A stretch of 10,853 nucleotides of DNA from Comamonadaceae bacterium (lineage in GTDB: Bacteria; Pseudomonadota; Gammaproteobacteria; Burkholderiales; Burkholderiaceae_C): the NCBI GenBank assembly GCA_021286965.1, contig JAJTBK010000306.1:1-10853 (forward strand). The letters run 5' to 3'. The stretch's first letter is position 1. Each line of letters begins with the position of its first letter. This document shows positions 6,559-10,853 of this stretch, piece by piece. The notes below the pieces were generated by a model, which was not told the origin of the DNA, ran no database searches, and was given only the letters and a program-made list of their open reading frames with translations. The position numbers and the translations under genes are program-made.

Positions 6559-7263
6559 TCAGGGCGTGCGCGCCAGCACCAGGGCGCTGACGCTGGCGGC
6601 GCCCGCCTGGTGCAGCACGGCGGCGGCGGCCTGCAAGGTGGCGCCGGTGGTCATGACGTCGTCGATCAGCAGCAGGTGGCGGCCAACGAGCTGCGGCGCC
6701 AGCAGGGGCTCGGCGGCGAAAGCGCCTTGCAGGTTGCGCAGGCGCTGGGCGCGCGCCAGGCCGCTTTGCGCCGGTGTGGCGTGCAGGCGCAGCAGCGCCT
6801 GGGGCTGCACCTTGCGCGGCGCCAGGGCACGGGCCAGCAGCAGGGCCTGGTTGAAACCGCGTTGGCGCAGGCGTGCCGGCGCCAGCGGGATGGGCAGCAG
6901 CAGGTCGGCATCCTCCAGTACCGGCTCGACCCCCGGCAGGCTGCGCAGCAGCTGCGCCAGGCTGCGCGCCCAGCCCGGGTCGCCGTGGAATTTGAAGGCG
7001 GCGAGCACGTCGGCCCAGGGGTAGGCGTAATCAACCCCGGCCCAGCAGCGCGCCAGCCCCAGCGGCTGGCGCAGGCAGGCGCCGCACAGGGGCGCGCCGC
7101 CGGCCAGGGGCAGGGCGCAGCCCTGGCAGCGTGGCTGCAGCGGCGCAAATTGCTGCACGCAGTCATGGCACAGGCGTGTGCTGGGCCAGCGCTGGCAGAT
7201 GGCGCATTGGCTGGGCGCGGCGCGCAGTGCCTGCGAAAGCCCTGTCAGCCATGGGTGGTGCAT
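6559..7263 (-). CDS. comF: ComF-family phosphoribosyltransferase-fold protein
   Basis: This 234-residue protein of the ComF/GntX family is related to DNA-uptake and DNA-utilisation proteins. The N-terminal zinc-ribbon region has four Cys pairs: C20/C23, C32/C35, C46/C49 and C60/C63. The phosphoribosyltransferase domain follows, with AFKFHGD (89-95), PIPLAPARLRQRGFNQA (124-140) and the PRPP-loop signature LLLIDDVMTTGATL (197-210). ComF proteins are needed for transformation in several bacteria, probably for internalising single-stranded DNA at the inner membrane face. No other competence gene is in view. The ATG at 7263 gives MHHPWLTGL. Extending upstream would run into the divergent methyltransferase gene. 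The GAGG before the ATG is only one base away, too close for a standard ribosome-binding site, so the start is moderately certain. Confidence 0.92.
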   Translation of the reverse strand: MHHPWLTGLSQALRAAPSQCAICQRWPSTRLCHDCVQQFAPLQPRCQGCALPLAGGAPLCGACLRQPLGLARCWAGVDYAYPWADVLAAFKFHGDPGWARSLAQLLRSLPGVEPVLEDADLLLPIPLAPARLRQRGFNQALLLARALAPRKVQPQALLRLHATPAQSGLARAQRLRNLQGAFAAEPLLAPQLVGRHLLLIDDVMTTGATLQAAAAVLHQAGAASVSALVLARTP

Positions 7264-7269
7264 GGCCTC

Positions 7270-7277
7270 AATATACT
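7270..7277. promoter_or_regulatory. Overlapping divergent -10-like boxes between comF and the BioC-like gene
   Basis: The AT-rich island AATATACT reads TATACT (7272-7277) rightward and TATATT (7275-7270) leftward, both close to the -10 consensus. Only 25 bases separate the two start codons, so either promoter would give a very short or absent leader. No convincing -35 element is found on either side. This is a suggestion from sequence only. Confidence 0.3.
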
Positions 7278-7288
7278 CGCGGGCTCTG

Positions 7289-8170
7289 ATGACCGAACCC
7301 CTGCCCCCCACCCTGGACCCCGTTGCCGCTGCCCGCTGGCAGGCGGTGGCACCCGCGCAATCGCCCTGGCTGCACGAGGAGGTGGCGCGGCGGATGCAAG
7401 AGCGCCTGCAGTGGATGCGCCAGCCGCCCAGCGCCTGGTGCCACTGGGAGCCGGTGCGCGGCGGCCTGGAGGTGCACGCGCTGATTGCCGAGCGCTATCC
7501 GCAGGCGGCCTGCACGGTGTACGAAGCGCCCGAGCGCCTGGCGGCGGCGCAGGCGGCGCTGGGCAGCAAGTGGTGGTCGCCGGCGCACTGGCGCGCCAGT
7601 GCCGCGCGCTTTGCCGAGCCCGAGCCGACGAGCGTGCAGATGCTTTGGGCCAACATGCTGCTGCACATGGCGCCGGCGCCGCAGGCGCTGCTGGCACGCT
7701 GGCAGCGCGCCATCGCCACCGATGGGTTCTTGATGTTTTCCTGCCTGGGCCCCGATACGCTGCGCGAGCTGCGCTGGCTGTACCAGGCGCTGGACTGCCC
7801 GCCCTGCGGCCACGAGCTGACCGACATGCACGACTGGGGCGACATGCTGGTGCAAAGCGGCTTTGCCGAGCCGGTGGTGGACATGGAGCGCATCACCCTC
7901 ACCTTTGCCAGCGCCGCGCGGGCGTTGCAGGAGCTGCGCGGCCTGGGCATCAACCTGCACCCGCAGCGCTTTGCCGGCCTGCGCACCCCGGCCTGGCGCG
8001 CGCGCCTGGAGCAGGCGATGACGGAGCGGCTGATGGATTCGGATGGCCAGATTGCGCTCACCTTCGAGGTCATCTACGGCCATGCCTTCAAGGCCGCGCC
8101 GCGCGCCAAGGTGCAGGCCAGCACCTCGGTGTCGCTGCAGGACATGCGCGCCATGCTGCGCGAGCGCTGA
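7289..8170 (+). CDS. BioC-like methyltransferase with degenerate SAM motif I
   Basis: This 293-residue protein resembles betaproteobacterial BioC-type (malonyl-ACP O-methyltransferase) proteins, mainly in the C-terminal two thirds. SVQMLWANMLLH (115-126) is followed by FLMFSCLGPDTLRELR (147-162), TDMHDWGDMLVQSGFAEPVVDMERITLTF (178-206) and LTFEVIYGHAFK (257-268). BioC masks the malonyl carboxyl group as a methyl ester at the first step of biotin-precursor synthesis. Where class I methyltransferases have the glycine-rich GxGxG, this protein reads CHWEPVRGGLEVHAL (51-65), so the SAM site may be altered or lost. No other biotin gene is adjacent. The ATG at 7289 is chosen. An in-frame ATG at 7262 shares the palindromic CATG with the comF start. 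Homology is good; activity is uncertain. Confidence 0.82.
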   Translation: MTEPLPPTLDPVAAARWQAVAPAQSPWLHEEVARRMQERLQWMRQPPSAWCHWEPVRGGLEVHALIAERYPQAACTVYEAPERLAAAQAALGSKWWSPAHWRASAARFAEPEPTSVQMLWANMLLHMAPAPQALLARWQRAIATDGFLMFSCLGPDTLRELRWLYQALDCPPCGHELTDMHDWGDMLVQSGFAEPVVDMERITLTFASAARALQELRGLGINLHPQRFAGLRTPAWRARLEQAMTERLMDSDGQIALTFEVIYGHAFKAAPRAKVQASTSVSLQDMRAMLRER

Positions 8171-8209
8171 GAAACCTCGAATGCAAACGCGGCTCCCTTG
8201 ATATGCCGC

Positions 8210-8242
8210 GCCACCGGCACTGGGGCTTTCGTGTACGGTGGC
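8210..8242 (+). terminator. Hairpin after the BioC-like gene, possible terminator
   Basis: GCCACCG (8210-8216) and CGGTGGC (8236-8242) form a 7-bp stem with a 19-base loop in the 105-base gap before the SCO gene. The downstream AGTCTTTGATCTT is only partly T-rich, so termination would be weak. It could instead lie in the SCO leader. Confidence 0.25.
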
Positions 8243-8275
8243 AGTCTTTGATCTTGGCCTGTGGATGGCTTTCGC

Positions 8276-8884
8276 ATGAATAAACGCAATGCTATAAATT
8301 TAATAGCTGCTAGCGCTCTATGGGCGGGCGCTGGTGGCCTTTTGTCTGCTTGTTCTGAGAAAAAACCGGCGTTTCGCGGCATGGATGTCTCGGGCGCCGA
8401 CTACGCGCGCGACCTGCCGCTGACCGACCACAACGGCCAGCCGCGCCACCTGCAGGACTTTCGCGGCAAGGTGGTGATCGTGTTCTTTGGCTACACCCAG
8501 TGCCCGGACGTGTGCCCGACTTCGATGCAGGAGCTGGCGGAGGCCAAGCAGCTGCTGGGCGCAGACGGCGAGCGCTTGCAGGGCATCTTCGTCACCGTCG
8601 ATCCCGAGCGCGACACGCCCGAGGTGCTCAAGGCCTACATGGCCAACTTTGACCCGAGCTTTCTCGCCCTGCGCGGCACGCCCGAGCAGCTCGCCGCCGT
8701 CGCCAAAGATTTCAAGCTGTATTACAAAAAGGTCGAGGGCAAGACGGCCAGCAGCTACACCATGGATCATTCAGCCGGCAGCTACCTCTACGACCCGCAG
8801 GGCCGGCTGCGCGTCTACCACCGCTACGGCAGTGGTGCCCAGGCGCTGGCCGAGGATGCGCGCACGCTGCTGCAGGGCTCGTAG
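8276..8884 (+). CDS. SCO1/SenC-family copper chaperone lipoprotein
   Basis: This 202-residue thioredoxin-fold protein of the SCO1/SenC/PrrC family delivers copper or controls thiol redox for assembly of the Cu_A centre of cytochrome c oxidase at the periplasmic membrane face. A positively charged start (MNKRN), a hydrophobic core and the lipobox LLSAC (22-26) predict lipid attachment at Cys26. The copper-binding CPDVC (Cys76, Cys80) follows FFGYTQ, and the distal histidine is His165 in YTMDHSAGSYL. IFVTVDPERDTP (104-115) is also typical. The ATG at 8276 is preferred because it gives a compact signal peptide; the in-frame ATG at 8261 would add five residues. The signal-peptide codons contain a dispersed repeat (8291-8317) and are far more AT-rich than the rest. 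No cytochrome oxidase genes are in view. Confidence 0.95.
   Translation: MNKRNAINLIAASALWAGAGGLLSACSEKKPAFRGMDVSGADYARDLPLTDHNGQPRHLQDFRGKVVIVFFGYTQCPDVCPTSMQELAEAKQLLGADGERLQGIFVTVDPERDTPEVLKAYMANFDPSFLALRGTPEQLAAVAKDFKLYYKKVEGKTASSYTMDHSAGSYLYDPQGRLRVYHRYGSGAQALAEDARTLLQGS
8291..8317 (+). repeat. Short dispersed repeat lying inside the SCO signal-peptide codons
   Basis: The AT-rich stretch begins with GCTAT and its inverted ATAGC (8291-8295 and 8303-8307) and ends AATAGCTGCTAGCGCT (8302-8317), matching 14 of 16 bases at 3587-3602. It is read in frame as AINLIAASA, part of the hydrophobic core of the lipoprotein leader. I recall this motif as a multicopy element in Comamonadaceae, usually intergenic; this is memory, not a search result. 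Confidence 0.6.
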
Positions 8885-8894
8885 TCGGCGGCAT

Positions 8895-8928
8895 AAAAAA
8901 AGCCCCGGCAGGCGTGCTGCACGGGGCT
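8895..8928 (-). terminator. Rho-independent terminator of gdhA
   Basis: Read on the minus strand, AGCCCCG (8928-8922) pairs with CGGGGCT (8907-8901) around a 14-base loop, followed by a run of seven T (8901-8895, overlapping the stem end by one base). It lies 22 bases after the gdhA stop codon. On the plus strand the hairpin is followed by GGGG, so it should not efficiently stop transcripts from the convergent SCO gene. Confidence 0.88.
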
Positions 8929-8950
8929 GGGGTGGCAGGCCGGAGGCGGC

Positions 8951-10294
8951 TTACACCACGCCTTGGGCGATCATGGCATCGGCCACCTTGACGAAGCCGG
9001 CGACGTTGGCGCCGTCGATGTAGCTCACCGAGCCGTCGGCGCGCTGGCCGTACTTCAGGCAGGCGGCGTGGATGCCCTGCATGATGATCAGCAGGCGCGC
9101 GTCCACCTCTTCGGCCGTCCAGGACAGGCGCATGGCGTTCTGGCTCATCTCCAGGCCCGAAGTGGCGACGCCGCCGGCGTTGCTGGCCTTGCCCGGGGCG
9201 TAGAGCACGCCGGCCTTTTCAAAGGCTTTGGCGGCCTCGATGGTCGAGGGCATGTTCGCGCCTTCGGCCACGCACAGCACGCCGTTGGCGATCAGCACCT
9301 TGGCATCGTTTTCGTCGAGCTCGTTCTGCGTGGCGCAGGGCAGGGCGATGTCCACCTTGATGTGCCAGGGCGTCTTGCCGGGCAGGAATTCGGCGTTCAC
9401 CTTCTTGGCGTAGTCGCCCACGCGGCCATAGTGGTGGTTCTTCACTTCCATCAGGATGGCGAGCTTCTCGGGCGTGAAGCCCGCCGGGTCGTACACCGTG
9501 CCCGAGGAGTCGGACACCGTCACCACCTTGGCGCCCAGCTGCATGGCTTTTTCCACTGCGTACTGTGCCACGTTGCCCGAACCGGAGACCGACACCACCT
9601 TGCCCGCCAGGCTCTGGCCGCGCGTCTTGAGCATTTCTTGCGCAAAGTACACCGTGCCGTAGCCGGTGGCCTCGGGGCGGATGAGCGAGCCGCCAAACGA
9701 CAGGCCCTTGCCCGTGAACACGCTGGCGGCGCTGTTGGCGAGCTTTTTGTACATGCCGGCCATGTAGCCCACTTCGCGCCCGCCGACGCCGATGTCGCCG
9801 GCCGGCACGTCGGTGTCGGGGCCGACGTGGCGGAACAGCTCGGTGACGAAGGCCTGGCAAAAGCGCATGACTTCGGCCGGGCTCTTGCCCTTGGGATCAA
9901 AGTCGGAGCCGCCCTTGCCGCCGCCCATGGGCAGGGTGGTCAGGGCGTTCTTGAAGGTCTGCTCAAAGGCCAGGAACTTGAGCACCGACTGGTTCACCGA
10001 GGGGTGAAAGCGGATGCCGCCCTTGAACGGGCCGATGGCCATGCTGTGCTGGATGCGAAAGCCCCGGTTGACCTGGGTTTGGCCCTTGTCGTCCATCCAG
10101 CTGACGCGGAACTGGATGATGCGCTCAGGCTCGACCAGGCGCTCGAGCAGGCCGTGTTCGGCGTACTTGGGGTGTTTTTCAATGAAGGGCCAGAGGCTTT
10201 CCATGACCTCGGTCACGGCTTGCAGGAACTCGGGCTGGCCCGGGTTGCGGGCGGCGACATATTCCAGAAATTGGCCTACGGATGCGTACTTCAT
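8951..10294 (-). CDS. gdhA: NADP-specific glutamate dehydrogenase
   Basis: This 447-residue enzyme has the usual length of small hexameric, NADP-type glutamate dehydrogenases (EC 1.4.1.4), which reductively aminate 2-oxoglutarate with ammonium to glutamate in the cytosol. Substrate-site landmarks are GPFKGGIRFHP (88-98) with Lys91, LPMGGGKGGSDFDPKGKS (121-138) with catalytic Lys127, and PAGDIGVGGREVGYM (164-178) with Asp167. The Rossmann domain shows GSGNVA (238-243) and VTVSDSSGTVYD (258-269). AEGANMPST (343-351) and GKASNAGGVATSGLEMSQN (368-386) follow. The ATG at 10294 is preceded by an AAGG Shine-Dalgarno and gives MKYASVGQFLEYV, typical of the family. An intrinsic terminator follows. It is convergent with the SCO gene and stands alone, with no glutamate synthase genes near. 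Confidence 0.97.
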   Translation of the reverse strand: MKYASVGQFLEYVAARNPGQPEFLQAVTEVMESLWPFIEKHPKYAEHGLLERLVEPERIIQFRVSWMDDKGQTQVNRGFRIQHSMAIGPFKGGIRFHPSVNQSVLKFLAFEQTFKNALTTLPMGGGKGGSDFDPKGKSPAEVMRFCQAFVTELFRHVGPDTDVPAGDIGVGGREVGYMAGMYKKLANSAASVFTGKGLSFGGSLIRPEATGYGTVYFAQEMLKTRGQSLAGKVVSVSGSGNVAQYAVEKAMQLGAKVVTVSDSSGTVYDPAGFTPEKLAILMEVKNHHYGRVGDYAKKVNAEFLPGKTPWHIKVDIALPCATQNELDENDAKVLIANGVLCVAEGANMPSTIEAAKAFEKAGVLYAPGKASNAGGVATSGLEMSQNAMRLSWTAEEVDARLLIIMQGIHAACLKYGQRADGSVSYIDGANVAGFVKVADAMIAQGVV

Positions 10295-10320
10295 AGAAAA
10301 ACCTTCAGAACGGACAGAGA

Positions 10321-10400
10321 GTTATGCGGCGTTGCAACATGACATTATGCCCAAAATGTATGCATCGATGCATAACTTCGGCATCACCTTGGTGCATAAC
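10321..10400. promoter_or_regulatory. Symmetric GCATAAC-like element array with palindrome upstream of gdhA
   Basis: Four elements are visible: GTTATGC (10321-10327), ATTATGC (10344-10350), GCATAAC (10370-10376) and GCATAAC (10394-10400). The left two are inverted relative to the right two, and the set is almost exactly symmetric about position 10360. Between and around them lie a perfect 16-base palindrome TATGCATCGATGCATA (10359-10374) and the palindrome GTTGCAAC (10331-10338). The ATTATG at 10344-10349 reads CATAAT on the gdhA strand and could be its -10 box; no good -35 is seen. The region probably holds the gdhA promoter and operator. The outermost element lies in the last codons of the upstream TolC-type gene. 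The regulator is unknown. Confidence 0.5.
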
Positions 10401-10853
10401 CTGCGGAATGGCCTTCTCCTGGTGCATCCTCCGCGCCATCGTGGTGCGGATGGCGGTGCTGCGGCGGCGCCCATAGCAGGTGGGCATCGAGCTGCAGGCG
10501 CGCCTGGGCCTGGAGCGCATCCAGGGCCGCGCTGTCGGCCAGCTGGCGCGCTTCCAGGGCGCTGCGCTGGGCCTGCAGCAGCTCCATCAGCGGCGTCTCG
10601 CCCAGGGCGTAGGCGCGCTCTTGCAGGGTGGCGCTTTCCTGCAACTGCGCCAGGGCCTGGCGCTGCTGCGCCAGCTGTTGCAGGCTGTTGACGGCTTCGT
10701 GGGCGCGCTGCTGGGCATCCAGGGCGACGCGCTGGCGCACCTGCTCCAGCGCCTGCGCCGCCATGTCGGCCTGGGCCTGGGCCGCGTGGGCATCGGCCTC
10801 GCGCCCGGCGCTGCCCAGCGGCAGTGACAGGTACAGGCCCACCACCCGTTCCT
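10384..10853 (-). CDS. TolC-family outer-membrane efflux protein, C-terminal part (runs off the window)
   Basis: About 155 C-terminal residues are visible, and the reading frame is open through the window edge. The pattern is that of the second repeat of outer-membrane factors of the TolC/CusC/CzcC type. GLYLSLPLGSAGREADAHAA leads into long heptad-rich helices full of Ala, Gln and Leu, then ERAYALGETPLMELLQAQR, matching the conserved G-x-x-x-x-x-E-L-L-x-A-Q/R helix, and EARQLADSAALDA. Such proteins form the outer-membrane tunnel of RND or similar tripartite pumps. The tail is unusual: after LLWAPP comes QHRHPHHDG with four histidines in seven residues, suggestive of metal contact. The pump partners lie outside the window. 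It ends 89 bases before the gdhA start on the same strand, and no terminator is seen between them. Confidence 0.85.
   Translation of the reverse strand, partial: ERVVGLYLSLPLGSAGREADAHAAQAQADMAAQALEQVRQRVALDAQQRAHEAVNSLQQLAQQRQALAQLQESATLQERAYALGETPLMELLQAQRSALEARQLADSAALDALQAQARLQLDAHLLWAPPQHRHPHHDGAEDAPGEGHSAGYAPR

Noticed and set aside
7289..8170. Part of a biotin biosynthesis operon
   Set aside because: No bioA, bioB, bioD, bioF or bioH gene is adjacent, so context does not support an operon.
6406..8283. Long plus-strand open frame spanning trmL, comF and the BioC-like gene
   Set aside because: It crosses three recognised genes in other frames and its translation is low-complexity with no domain features.
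8963..10342. 459-codon plus-strand open frame opposite gdhA
   Set aside because: Complete antisense mirror of a highly conserved enzyme; composition (Ala, Gly, His, Val) is that of a shadow frame.
10359..10374. Terminator for the TolC-type gene
   Set aside because: The palindrome has no loop to speak of, is AT-rich and lacks a T-run after it on the minus strand; an operator is more plausible.

Overview
The window is dense, GC-rich bacterial chromosome. Hand-counted lines within genes give about 73-77% G+C, with one gene near 56%. The homologies, the codon bias and two copies of an AATAGCTGCTAGCGCT-type short repeat point to a betaproteobacterium of the Comamonadaceae (Acidovorax/Alicycliphilus/Comamonas-like). 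The repeat assignment rests on memory of that family, not on a search. No rRNA, tRNA, insertion sequence, integrase, phage gene or CRISPR array was seen, and no gene-free stretch exceeds 300 bases.

Left block (1-3480, all on the minus strand, transcribed from right to left): a glutathione-gated-type K+/H+ antiporter (KefB/KefC family), a TRIC/YadS-type cation channel overlapping it by four bases (ATGA), a DUF1841 protein, and a MoxR-type AAA+ ATPase cut off by the window edge. The first two look like one membrane potassium/cation module.

Middle block: divergent from the antiporter, a LysE/RhtB-type exporter (3673-4308) and a small orphan ParA-type ATPase (4377-4994) run on the plus strand. 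They converge on a minus-strand group read comF -> trmL -> lemA. These encode a ComF phosphoribosyltransferase-fold protein, the tRNA wobble 2'-O-methyltransferase TrmL, and a LemA protein with an extra C-terminal GYF_2-like domain and distinctly lower G+C.

Right block: a BioC-like methyltransferase without a recognisable SAM motif I starts 25 bases from comF on the opposite strand. It is followed by an SCO1/SenC copper-chaperone lipoprotein. Convergent to that is NADP-type glutamate dehydrogenase (gdhA), with a clear terminator and an unusual symmetric set of GCATAAC-like elements upstream. Upstream of gdhA on the same strand is the C-terminal part of a TolC-family outer-membrane efflux protein with a histidine-rich tail.

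Most of the window is ordinary housekeeping and envelope physiology. I do not see a clear new defence or mobile system. The points most worth a second look are the antiporter/TRIC coupling, the repeat element that encodes part of the SCO lipoprotein signal peptide, the palindromic array before gdhA, the low-GC LemA-GYF_2 fusion and the BioC-like protein with a degenerate cofactor site.
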